Shown one piece after another: positions 7,185 to 14,263 of a stretch of 14,377 nt of DNA; positions within the stretch are counted from its first letter, which is position 1; each line of letters starts with the position of its first letter. This DNA comes from an uncultured Gammaproteobacteria bacterium (GTDB lineage: Bacteria; Pseudomonadota; Gammaproteobacteria; Pseudomonadales; DT-91), in the NCBI GenBank assembly GCA_929200485.1, contig CAKMZU010000041.1, positions 1,396 to 15,772 of the forward strand, written 5' to 3'. The position numbers and the translations under genes are program-made. A model generated the notes under the pieces. It worked only from the letters and a program-made list of their open reading frames with translations, searched no databases and was not told the origin of the DNA.

Positions 7185-7937
7185 TTATCTCAGTTCCATA
7201 AAGTTGATTCTGGTCCAATTCTTGGACGACCGCCAGACATTGCCTGCTTCTTTTTGTTGGGGCGATGGCGGGGTGGTAGTCTCTTTTACTGGGCTTGGGG
7301 CGATTAGGATAGAAGGATCTATTAGGGAGTTTAGGCCGTTAATCTCATCTATGAGGGAGAGCTGGAGGGCTTGTGGATTTAATTCTTCATAAGGGGGATA
7401 TCCTGTATTGTAGTCTACTGGTATAGTAGAGCCCCCTTCTTTAACCATAGCTTCTGGGGAACTATTCAGTGAGCCTTGATTCCCTTCGGGGTGATATTCT
7501 GTAATGGAATCTGTTTTAGGGGGTTCTTGCTCAGAGAAATACATACGCCAAACTTTATTTCTCATAACTATTTCATGCAAATATTCCGTTTCATCAGTAA
7601 AATCGGAGTGGTTCAAATCTATCCAGTACCCATACCTTACGTTAATTTTTCCAAACAGCCCTGACCCGTAAAAATTTCGGAGATGACGCGCTAGTCCCGC
7701 GTAACCCTCTTTATTGTTAAGACCTCTATCTCCCCCCCATTTCTTGGCTACTTTTTCAGGTTCGTTAAATTTAAAATAAAGTCTGCTAGAACTAGGCTCG
7801 GTAGGAAAAACTTTAATATTTTCTTTATCATTAGCAATCAAAGACAAAATAAAGTTAATAAACTTGCGTTCTGCTTTGCAGTTTACAGTCATCAAATTAA
7901 TGATAATTAAGAGAGCCAAAGTAATTTTTACAAACAT
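7185..7937 (-). CDS. Secreted protein of unknown family, downstream of the barrel gene
   Basis: Not recognised. With ATG at 7937, preceded by AAGGTG 6-7 nt upstream on this strand, the product is 250 residues; the longer start at 7979 lacks such a site. Residues 1-22 form a signal peptide (MFVKITLALLIIINLM, likely cut near NCKA before ERK). The only cysteine of the whole protein, Cys20, lies here but does not fit a lipobox well. Residues about 40-135 look like one folded aromatic-rich domain (SSSRLYFKFNEPEKVAKKWG, YAGLARHLRNFYGSGLFGKI, VRYGYWIDLNHSDF, MRNKVWRMYF). Residues about 136-230 are proline-, serine- and glutamate-rich and probably disordered, and the tail is basic and tryptophan-containing. 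It begins 48 nt after the stop of the TonB-receptor-like gene on the same strand, so co-transcription and a shared outer-membrane or periplasmic role are plausible. No function is assigned. Confidence 0.65.
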   Translation of the reverse strand: MFVKITLALLIIINLMTVNCKAERKFINFILSLIANDKENIKVFPTEPSSSRLYFKFNEPEKVAKKWGGDRGLNNKEGYAGLARHLRNFYGSGLFGKINVRYGYWIDLNHSDFTDETEYLHEIVMRNKVWRMYFSEQEPPKTDSITEYHPEGNQGSLNSSPEAMVKEGGSTIPVDYNTGYPPYEELNPQALQLSLIDEINGLNSLIDPSILIAPSPVKETTTPPSPQQKEAGNVWRSSKNWTRINFMELR

Positions 7938-7985
7938 GCCAAACACCTTAAATTCATGGTTGGATATGCCTGCATGCAATAAAGT

Positions 7986-9836
7986 TTAATAATTAATAGA
8001 AATACCTAGTGAATAGACCCTTCCGTATCCCACAACATATTGTTCTGTAGGCGTTGGATTCTGCATGGTTGCTATCGTACTTTCAGCGGTTAATGCATAG
8101 GCTTTATCGGTTATGTTTTCAATCGCTGCACGCAGGCTGAGATTTTTTAACACTTGATGCTGCCAGTATAGATCGATTAACTCGTGACCGGGGTAGCTCA
8201 TGGTATTTGCGTTATTCAAATAATATTTGCCTTGATGAGTGATTTTTAAACCTGCTGACGCTTTTTCAGAGTAACGCCAGGTACCATCAATAAAGCCTTG
8301 TGTCCTTGGAATTAACATGACTTGATTGTCAATTTCATCACCCGCTAAGCTGCCTTCTTTCACTCTGTATTGTGTATCGGTAATGCTGGCGCCTATTGAA
8401 AGTTCAAGTGTTTGGGTGATGTGCCAATCAATCAAAGCATCTATGCCTGTGGATGTAATGCTCTGGTTGTAATGCTTGATCCCTTCAAAGTCAGACAGGA
8501 TTAAGTGGTTCACTCGTCTGTAATACATTAGTGCATGGTAGTGAATGCCATTAATGTTGCCTGTTAAGACGGCTTCAACCGCATTGGTTTGTTCGGGTTT
8601 TATAGATTTAATGGATTGCTTTTTTTGTAATCGATATAAATCAAGGCTGTTTAACTGGCGGTTACGGTGATAAAGGTTCAGTAAGAATCTGTGTTTATCA
8701 TGCCATTGCCATTGAGCGCCAATTTTTGGCGTCCAGGTGAAGTAATTCAAGTTATCTTGGTCGGGGCGAAAATAAAAGCAGTCTTCGTCATTGCCTTGGC
8801 ATGCAGAGCCGTCACCAAGGTTGTTACTATAAAAATAGTGACTCTTATCAATCCCTATATCTTGGTAGGTTGACCATTGCTCATTATAAAATTGTTCGGC
8901 TAACAATCCCCAATGAAAGAGAAGGGTTTGTGTGCTGAAATCGTAATGTCGACCAGCAGGATAATCATTTGAAAATTCTGTCTTTTGGTGTTCGCTGTAT
9001 TGACCATAGGTGTAGTCAAAATGAAAGCGAGTGGTTAAGTCAACATTCTTTGCATAGGTACGGTTATAACTGCTTTGGATGCCAAAAGATGCGGCATGAC
9101 TTTTTTCCAGTGGCAAGCCAGGCGTCTGGTCTAATAACGCCTCGGTTTGATTAAAGCGAAGATAGGGGGTTAACTTTAATAGTTTATCAGTATCAAACTG
9201 ATGATTAATATCGGCTAGGTACATTATCTGATGGGCGTTGTTTTTTGCCTTTTTGATAGGGTTAAGTTTGCGGTTGCTTTTATTTTTATATGCGTCTGTG
9301 CCCTGTATATAACTTATATCATTTTGATCAATGATATTTACGAAAAAAAAATGGTTACTGGCAAAACTTTCCTTATCTTGTTTGGCTTTAAGTGCAAAGT
9401 TGAAAAGATTTCGATTGGCATGTTGTTTGTAGCCATCATCGTGCAAAAAGCGAGACATGACAGAAACATTCTTGTTGTTGTGGTTTAATCGCAGTTGATT
9501 AACAGTGGTAGATTGCGAATCGAGGGCAATTTGCTGATCTGAATCAAAGTTAAGTTTTTCAAATGGCGTGTTTAGCCAAGGCGACCACTGAAAAAATCGC
9601 TGTTCGTCAGCTGTTTGTTGAGTGAGTGGGAAGGTCGCAGATTTAAGCGGATTGTCTTCTCGATAAAAGGTTTCAGGTTGAAGGCTGATGCCGCCTACTT
9701 GCCTCAACTCATATCGATTATCCTGCGTTTTCGTGGTCAGTGGTGGAATCCATTCTGGTGTACTCATCGCATTCAACGGTAATAGTAAACTGGGCAATAT
9801 TAAAACAAAAAATAACCGTCCTGCCGGTAAGCGCAT
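7986..9836 (-). CDS. TonB-dependent-receptor-like outer-membrane beta-barrel lacking a recognisable plug
   Basis: Outer-membrane protein of 616 residues with a signal peptide (cut near residue 23, LNA). The barrel half is typical of TonB-dependent receptors: a first strand region from about 110 (DDGYKQHANRNLFNFALK), KPEQTNAVEAVL (413-424), a YNQSITSTGIDALIDW segment, and the classic C-terminal NITDKAYA ... YGRVYSLGISINY ending in an aromatic residue for BAM assembly. A C-x6-C pair (Cys346, Cys353) in an acidic loop could form an extracellular disulfide. No TonB box and no N-terminal plug motifs are seen; the roughly 85 residues between signal and barrel are unlike a 130-150 residue plug. The start is ATG at 9836 with GGA upstream; TTG at 9842 adds two residues. 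A DUF2956-like gene lies upstream and an unknown secreted-protein gene downstream on the same strand. The substrate is unknown. Confidence 0.85.
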   Translation of the reverse strand: MRLPAGRLFFVLILPSLLLPLNAMSTPEWIPPLTTKTQDNRYELRQVGGISLQPETFYREDNPLKSATFPLTQQTADEQRFFQWSPWLNTPFEKLNFDSDQQIALDSQSTTVNQLRLNHNNKNVSVMSRFLHDDGYKQHANRNLFNFALKAKQDKESFASNHFFFVNIIDQNDISYIQGTDAYKNKSNRKLNPIKKAKNNAHQIMYLADINHQFDTDKLLKLTPYLRFNQTEALLDQTPGLPLEKSHAASFGIQSSYNRTYAKNVDLTTRFHFDYTYGQYSEHQKTEFSNDYPAGRHYDFSTQTLLFHWGLLAEQFYNEQWSTYQDIGIDKSHYFYSNNLGDGSACQGNDEDCFYFRPDQDNLNYFTWTPKIGAQWQWHDKHRFLLNLYHRNRQLNSLDLYRLQKKQSIKSIKPEQTNAVEAVLTGNINGIHYHALMYYRRVNHLILSDFEGIKHYNQSITSTGIDALIDWHITQTLELSIGASITDTQYRVKEGSLAGDEIDNQVMLIPRTQGFIDGTWRYSEKASAGLKITHQGKYYLNNANTMSYPGHELIDLYWQHQVLKNLSLRAAIENITDKAYALTAESTIATMQNPTPTEQYVVGYGRVYSLGISINY

Positions 9837-9902
9837 GTTCAATCCAAGATTATTGTCATATAGCGGTTTAGTTTAGTGGGAGGCATAAATGGATTCAATC
9901 AT

Positions 9903-10229
9903 TTATAAGAAAACATAAGCGGCAAAACCGCACCAGGATAAGGCTAATAAAAACCAGGGGAGTAAGTGGCGTCTAGATGCCGAATGAGAATGTTGGGATG
10001 CTCCCTGATTTAAGGCATCGGACTTTTCGAGAAAAGCCTGTTCGCGTTTGTCCGCGTTGGCTAAGGCCTTTTTTAGTTTTTTGTCCTGTTCACGAACTTT
10101 CGATTTATGTTGCTTTTTGTATTCGGCAATACCTTCATCAATACCTTCGCGAATAGCGCGTTTAACCCATTTTTGCTCTTGTATTGAAAGCTCATTGGCT
10201 GCTGATTTTCGTGCTTTTCTATCACCCAA
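9903..10229 (-). CDS. Small DUF2956-like membrane protein
   Basis: Protein of 108 residues with a highly charged helical N-terminal part (EQKWVKRAIREGIDEGIAEYKKQ at about 18-40, then a Lys/Glu-rich probable coiled coil to about 70). A short Ser/His-rich linker follows, and a single C-terminal transmembrane segment (about 88-108, LLPWFLLALSWCGFAAYVFL). The GIAEYKKQ core and the LSW-GF membrane tail resemble the DUF2956 family of gammaproteobacteria, recalled from memory and not searched; no function is known for that family. The start is a TTG at 10229, supported by GGAG 7 nt upstream, which would keep expression low. The barrel gene starts 66 nt downstream on the same strand, so they may share a transcript, but a functional link is not shown. 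Confidence 0.72.
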   Translation of the reverse strand: MGDRKARKSAANELSIQEQKWVKRAIREGIDEGIAEYKKQHKSKVREQDKKLKKALANADKREQAFLEKSDALNQGASQHSHSASRRHLLPWFLLALSWCGFAAYVFL

Positions 10230-10289
10230 GGGATAACTCCATCAAAAAGGTTTTGTTGATGTAAGACAACGATTATTTTAAAAGATCCA

Positions 10290-10316
10290 AAAGAAAAGGG
10301 CGCAAGCAGCACCCTT
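10290..10316 (-). terminator. Rho-independent terminator after the thiolase gene
   Basis: On the minus strand an 8-bp stem with one G-T wobble (10309-10316 with 10296-10303) encloses the 5-nt loop TGCTT. It continues into CCCTTTTCTTTTGG, a broken T-tract. It lies 21 nt past the thiolase stop codon and separates that unit from the DUF2956-like gene. Confidence 0.75.
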
Positions 10317-10336
10317 AATAAACTCGTAAGAAAAAG

Positions 10337-11518
10337 TTACTTGGTGACAATAACTGAAGAGCCATGGCCGAATAAGCCTTGGTTTGCAGTGATGCCAACT
10401 TTAGCCCCTTCGACTTGACGACCTTTAGCATCACCTCTCAACTGCCAAGTCAGTTCACAAACCTGAGCGATGGCTTGAGCGGGAACCGCTTCACCAAAAC
10501 AGGCCAAACCACCTGAAGGGTTAACCGGGATACTACCACCAAGGCTAGTCTCGCCATTGCGAACCAGAAAAGATGCCGCACCTCGCTCACAAAGGTGAAG
10601 GTCTTCGTACCAATCCATCTCAAGGGCTGTGGACAAGTCGTAGACTTCTGCAACATCAATATCTTTTGGATCAAGGCCAGCTTCTTCATAGGCTTTTTTC
10701 GGTAACTGCGCCCGGAAGCGAACGGCCTCATTTGATATAGCAGAGTCGGTTGCAATATCAGGCATTTCAAGAACTTCGTTGGCAAAAGTTGGTGTGACCG
10801 TAGAAATAGCGGCAACTTTAACGGCGTCCGCCTTACCTATGCGTTTAGCAAAATCTTCAGAACAGACGATTAATGCAGCACCACCATCACTGGTGGCACA
10901 AATGTCCATCAATCTTAGTGGATTGGCGACCATGGCAGAATTTTGTACATCTTCAGCTGTGAAGGCTTTTTTATAGCGGGCGTTAGGGTTTTCAAGACCG
11001 TGTTTTGCGTTTTTAACTTTTACTGCGGCAAAATCTTCAAGGGTATCACCGTAAAGATCCATACGTCGGCGTGCATATAATGCGAAATAGGTTGGGTTAG
11101 TAATGCCTATGTGGAATCTTACCCAATCAGGATCATCTGGACGGTAACCTTTAGCCGGTGCTAAAAATCCTTTTGGTGTCGTATCAGCACCAATAACCAA
11201 CGCACATTCTGCTTCGCCAGCAAGAATTTTAGCACGTGCTGCGGCCAGAGCTTGGGAGCCTGATGCACAAGCGGCGTAGGATGTATTGACTTCGGCACCT
11301 TGCCAGCCTAATGCTTGAGCAAATGTAGCGCCTGCAACATATCCTGGGTAACCACATCGCATAGTGGCGGCACCTGAAATGAAATCAACATCTGTCCACT
11401 TAATACCTGCATCGTTAATGGCATCTCGAGCTGCTTTTAAACCGTAAGTAACAAAGTTGTTGCCCCACTTCCCCCAAGGGTGCATGCCTGCACCAATAAT
11501 CGCTATTTTATCTGACAT
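10337..11518 (-). CDS. Thiolase-fold protein of the SCP2/lipid-transfer type (annotated widely as acetyl-CoA acetyltransferase)
   Basis: Thiolase-superfamily enzyme of 393 residues acting on acyl-CoA thioesters; the exact reaction (thiolysis, Claisen condensation or retro-aldol) is not certain. It begins MSDKIAIIGAG, has the nucleophile region NTSYAACASGSQ with Cys84, DICATSDGGAAL, an EVYDLSTALEMDWYEDL segment, and NPSGG at 333-337. The histidine of the usual GHPxG motif is missing (GEAV, Glu343 instead), and the C-terminal CxG cysteine is replaced by a QGLFGHGSS end with His385. The start is ATG at 11518, 5 nt after the upstream gene's stop, with GGAG inside that gene's last codons, so translation is probably coupled. 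The partner upstream is a DUF35 protein; such pairs form complexes in archaeal acetoacetyl-CoA synthesis and bacterial steroid side-chain cleavage (Ltp2-ChsH2). Confidence 0.88.
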   Translation of the reverse strand: MSDKIAIIGAGMHPWGKWGNNFVTYGLKAARDAINDAGIKWTDVDFISGAATMRCGYPGYVAGATFAQALGWQGAEVNTSYAACASGSQALAAARAKILAGEAECALVIGADTTPKGFLAPAKGYRPDDPDWVRFHIGITNPTYFALYARRRMDLYGDTLEDFAAVKVKNAKHGLENPNARYKKAFTAEDVQNSAMVANPLRLMDICATSDGGAALIVCSEDFAKRIGKADAVKVAAISTVTPTFANEVLEMPDIATDSAISNEAVRFRAQLPKKAYEEAGLDPKDIDVAEVYDLSTALEMDWYEDLHLCERGAASFLVRNGETSLGGSIPVNPSGGLACFGEAVPAQAIAQVCELTWQLRGDAKGRQVEGAKVGITANQGLFGHGSSVIVTK

Positions 11519-11523
11519 CTTAT

Positions 11524-11970
11524 CTACTCCGAGGCTGACTTGGCTGGCTGCCACTTCCAGATGGTTTTTTCTGTTTCATCATCTTCATACAGGGTGTCAA
11601 GCACTAACTCAACGGGCATGCCTACCTTAAGATCTGAGACTTGAACGCCTGAAATCGCCTGACCTAGAACGATCATTTTCTCGTGTTCCAGTTCTACAGC
11701 GGCAATGGTAAAAGGCTCGTAAGGGTCAGCGGCAACGTAAGGTTCAGGTGGTTGGTATTGGGCATCGGTATAGGACCAGATGGTTCCTGTTCGGCTCAAT
11801 GGCACTTCTTCAAAGCTTTCACTTTGGCAATGAGGTGACTTACAAAATAGTGACTGTTTTGGAAAATAATAGGTGCCACATTCAGTACAGCGGCTGCCGA
11901 TTAAGTGCGCCCCTTTGTCATCTTCCGCATACCAGCCTTCGATAGCAGGCAATTTCGACTTTTGTTGCAT
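11524..11970 (-). CDS. Zn-ribbon / OB-fold (DUF35) protein, partner of the thiolase
   Basis: Protein of 148 residues with the DUF35 layout: an N-terminal helix, a rubredoxin-like zinc ribbon with Cys28, Cys31, Cys43 and Cys48 (CTEC ... CKSPHC), then an OB fold from about residue 55 (GTIWSYTD ... PYEPFTIAAVELE ... VLGQAISG ... LKVGMPVELVLD). Known relatives bind thiolases or Ltp-type aldolases, bridging subunits and helping to pass CoA intermediates. That the next gene is a thiolase 5 nt away strongly supports the same role here. The start is ATG at 11970, with a GGA element 9 nt upstream. The gene heads a two-gene operon ending at the terminator near 10300. Confidence 0.92.
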   Translation of the reverse strand: MQQKSKLPAIEGWYAEDDKGAHLIGSRCTECGTYYFPKQSLFCKSPHCQSESFEEVPLSRTGTIWSYTDAQYQPPEPYVAADPYEPFTIAAVELEHEKMIVLGQAISGVQVSDLKVGMPVELVLDTLYEDDETEKTIWKWQPAKSASE

Positions 11971-12000
11971 AGACGGATTTCCATCGACTAAAAACGCAAC

Positions 12001-12029
12001 ATTGTATTATTTTTAATGATTTTCCGCTA
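12001..12029 (-). promoter_or_regulatory. Possible promoter of the DUF35-thiolase operon
   Basis: On the minus strand TACAAT (complement of 12001-12006, 5 of 6 to the -10 consensus) would place the transcript start near 11994, about 24 nt ahead of the DUF35 ATG. The -35 position 17 nt upstream (TAGCGG) is poor, so the promoter would need an activator or is misplaced. Two AAGCGAA repeats lie immediately upstream (see findings). Confidence 0.3.
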
Positions 12030-12155
12030 CTTTAAGCGAAAGATAAGTAATTTGAGTTAAAGCGAAGTAAATTGGATTTTGGATTGAGCAATTAGCCCGC
12101 AGGCGTTGTCAAATGTTACACATTGGTGTCTCTAGGATGAAGGCAAGCAATAGTA

Positions 12156-12878
12156 ATGACCGCAACAGAGTTTAGTGTGTGCTCTTACAATATCCATAAA
12201 GGTTATCGTAGGATGTCACGATCCGTGTTAACAGAGATAAAAACTGCGTTGACACAGCTGGATAGTGACTACTTATGCCTTCAGGAGATTAGGGGAAAGG
12301 ATAATCATTCGCAACAAGATCTCTGTGATCAGGTAGATTTTATCTCTAAAGGCATTTGGCCATTTTACAGTTATGGTAAAAATGTAGATAAACGATTGAC
12401 ACATCACGGAAATGCGGTTTTAGGCAAATACCCGATTGAAAATATAGAGCACTTGGATATTTCAACTATCCTCTTATCTAAAAGGGGGGTGGTGGCTGTT
12501 CGATTGCCTGTCAATGTGGTATTGATTTGTGTGCATTTAGGGTTGTTTAGTAACGAGAGACGAAAGCAGTTAGTTTTGATCAAGCGCTGGATTGATGAGC
12601 ATGTTGCACCGGATATGCCTATTATATTAGCTGGAGATTTCAATGATTATTCAAGGCGCTTAGACACTGAAATACATAGCGCAGGTTTTTCTGAAGTCTC
12701 TTCAATGATGACCCATAGGCGTTTTAAAACTTACCCAAGTCGACTGCCTTTGCTATCGTTGGATAGAATATATTTCAGACATCTTAATTGTCTTTTTTCA
12801 GAATGTTTGAAACAACATCCCTGGCCAGAGCTTTCTGATCACTGTGCGATTCGCGCAACTTTTTCTCTTAACTCATGA
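12156..12878 (+). CDS. Endonuclease/exonuclease/phosphatase family protein
   Basis: Metal-dependent phosphodiesterase or nuclease of the EEP superfamily (DNase I, ExoIII, YbhP-like), 240 residues with no signal peptide. The full active-site set is visible: Asn12 in YNIHKG, Glu44 in CLQEIRG, His127 in CVHLGL, Asp161 and Asn163 in AGDFND, Asp203 in LDRIYF, and Asp228-His229 in LSDHCAI. The short form and the SYNIHKGY opening resemble the YbhP group found next to cardiolipin synthases, so a phospholipid-related substrate is as possible as DNA; this is an inference. The start is ATG at 12156 with a rather distant AAGG. The stop TGA overlaps the GAGG ribosome site of sodB 11 nt ahead, suggesting co-expression. 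Confidence 0.88.
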   Translation: MTATEFSVCSYNIHKGYRRMSRSVLTEIKTALTQLDSDYLCLQEIRGKDNHSQQDLCDQVDFISKGIWPFYSYGKNVDKRLTHHGNAVLGKYPIENIEHLDISTILLSKRGVVAVRLPVNVVLICVHLGLFSNERRKQLVLIKRWIDEHVAPDMPIILAGDFNDYSRRLDTEIHSAGFSEVSSMMTHRRFKTYPSRLPLLSLDRIYFRHLNCLFSECLKQHPWPELSDHCAIRATFSLNS

Positions 12879-12889
12879 GGTATTAGACT

Positions 12890-13474
12890 ATGTCAATTCA
12901 GTTACCACCACTTCCCTACCCAGAAGACGCTCTGGAACCGCATATTTCCAGAGAAACACTTCAGTACCATTATGGCAAACATCATAAAACCTATGTGGAT
13001 AAGCTCAATGGCTTAATTCCCGGAACAGAGTTTGAGTCAATGGATCTGGAGGCGATTGTAAAGAAATCTACTGGAGGTATATTTAATAATGCAGCGCAAG
13101 TTTGGAATCATACGTTTTATTGGCACTGCTTAACGCCAAATAGCGCTGGGAAGCCAGGAGGGGAATTGTTAAAAGCGATTGAAGAGGCTTTTTCCAGTTT
13201 TGATAATTTTAAAGAAAAAATGACCGAGTCCGCAGTGAATAATTTTGGTTCGGGTTGGACCTGGTTAGTTAAAGGGCATTCGGGCTTGTTGTCAATTGTA
13301 AATACCAGTAATGCAGCAACGCCACTGACGGATGATGCCGTGGTTCCTCTTTTGACGGTTGATGTCTGGGAGCATGCTTATTATATTGACTACCGTAATG
13401 TGCGCCCTGATTACGTGAAAAACTTTTGGTCTTTGATAAACTGGGAGTTTGTAGAGAAAAACTTTCAGTCATAG
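12890..13474 (+). CDS. sodB: Superoxide dismutase, iron type
   Basis: Cytoplasmic enzyme that dismutates superoxide to oxygen and hydrogen peroxide. At 194 residues it matches E. coli SodB. Metal ligands are His27 (QYHYGKHH), His74 (WNHTFYW), Asp158 and His162 (DVWEHAYY). Gln70 in NNAAQVWNH is the active-site glutamine position characteristic of iron rather than manganese enzymes. The start is ATG at 12890, with GAGG 9 nt upstream that overlaps the stop of the preceding EEP gene. No separate promoter is obvious in the 11-nt gap, so it is either read through from the upstream gene or driven by a promoter inside it. A strong terminator follows. Confidence 0.97.
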   Translation: MSIQLPPLPYPEDALEPHISRETLQYHYGKHHKTYVDKLNGLIPGTEFESMDLEAIVKKSTGGIFNNAAQVWNHTFYWHCLTPNSAGKPGGELLKAIEEAFSSFDNFKEKMTESAVNNFGSGWTWLVKGHSGLLSIVNTSNAATPLTDDAVVPLLTVDVWEHAYYIDYRNVRPDYVKNFWSLINWEFVEKNFQS

Positions 13475-13507
13475 TAATTCATTTTTCTGGTTTCTTATTG
13501 TCAATTC

Positions 13508-13535
13508 AAGCCTTGTTCTTTCAGCAGGGCTTTTT
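13508..13535 (+). terminator. Rho-independent terminator after sodB
   Basis: AAGCCTTG (13508-13515) pairs with CAGGGCTT (13525-13532) through 8 bp with one G-T wobble, around a 9-nt loop, and runs into TTTTT at 13531-13535. It lies 33 nt past the sodB stop. The following 13536-13718 gap holds no gene that could be supported. Confidence 0.75.
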
Positions 13536-13718
13536 AACCGTCTTCTTAATCACCATAAATATATCTAAAGTTAGTCTGTTTATTCTAATTTGTTTCCATA
13601 AAATGCAAGGACATCTTAGCGATCCGCTTGATGTGGTGTATGGCAAGGGTAATTAGTTGGCGCTAATTTTACCTGTGCAGGCAGTTAAATTCTTTTAGGG
13701 TAAAGTTGGAGTAGGATT

Positions 13719-14195
13719 ATGTCGGAAGAAAAATCAATAGAAAGTGGTAAGGATAAAGCAGCAGGACTTGTTAAGAGTGTTTGGTTAGCAGGCCTAGGTG
13801 CTTACGGTAAAACCTTGGATTCAGCTCAAGGGCAAATCGATACAATTAGCGGAAAAGTAAAGGAAGTTGAGACTAAAACAGGAAAAAACTTTACAACGTT
13901 TTTTGAGGAATTGGTCGTTAAAGGTAAGTCGTTAGAAGAAGAGTCTCAAGGTAAGCTTTCTGAAGCGAAAGAGAAGGCTTCAGTGAATTATGAAGAGCTG
14001 TTAACTCAATTAAAGAGCGGCGTTAAAAGTATTGGTAGCTTTCCTTTGGCTAAAATGACCAAGTCAGGTAGCTCTGAGCAGCTTAAAGATATATCAACTA
14101 AGTTAGATGAAATCCTTGAGCAGGTTAATAAGTCAGCTAAGCCTAAGGCAAAGCGTGCCGCTTCAGCACAAAAGGTGTCAGAGCCGGCTGAATAA
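13719..14195 (+). CDS. Phasin family / polyhydroxyalkanoate granule-associated protein
   Basis: Protein of 158 residues with the PhaF/PhaI-type phasin opening SVWLAGLGAYGK (20-31). A long amphipathic, probably coiled-coil helical region follows (about 33-105, heptad-like Lys/Glu/Leu pattern), then a second short helix (SEQLKDISTKLDEILEQVN) and a basic alanine/lysine tail (KPKAKRAASAQK) reminiscent of the histone-like tail of PhaF. Phasins coat PHA granules and influence their number and distribution. No PHA synthase gene is in the window, so the link to granules rests on the family alone. The start is ATG at 13719 with GGAG 7 nt upstream. It stands alone, with terminators on both sides. Confidence 0.82.
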   Translation: MSEEKSIESGKDKAAGLVKSVWLAGLGAYGKTLDSAQGQIDTISGKVKEVETKTGKNFTTFFEELVVKGKSLEEESQGKLSEAKEKASVNYEELLTQLKSGVKSIGSFPLAKMTKSGSSEQLKDISTKLDEILEQVNKSAKPKAKRAASAQKVSEPAE

Positions 14196-14226
14196 TCATC
14201 CTGCCTTTATTTCCTCTCTTTAAGAT

Positions 14227-14263
14227 AAAATACCAGCACCTTTTTTAGGTGTTAGGTATTTTT
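14227..14263 (+). terminator. Rho-independent terminator after the phasin gene
   Basis: A two-part hairpin: outer stem AAAATACC (14227-14234) with GGTATTTT (14255-14262), inner stem CACCT (14237-14241) with AGGTG (14247-14251), a 5-T loop, and a T-run at 14259-14263. The A-rich 5' side means it could also end transcripts arriving on the minus strand. The remaining 14264-14377 shows nothing that could be assigned. Confidence 0.75.

Noticed and set aside
7078..7392. Plus-strand open frame of 104 codons overlapping the end of the unknown secreted-protein gene.
   Set aside because: No ribosome site before its non-ATG start. The opposing frame has a signal peptide, a good ribosome site and operon-like spacing, so the minus-strand gene is preferred, although neither has a recognised homologue.
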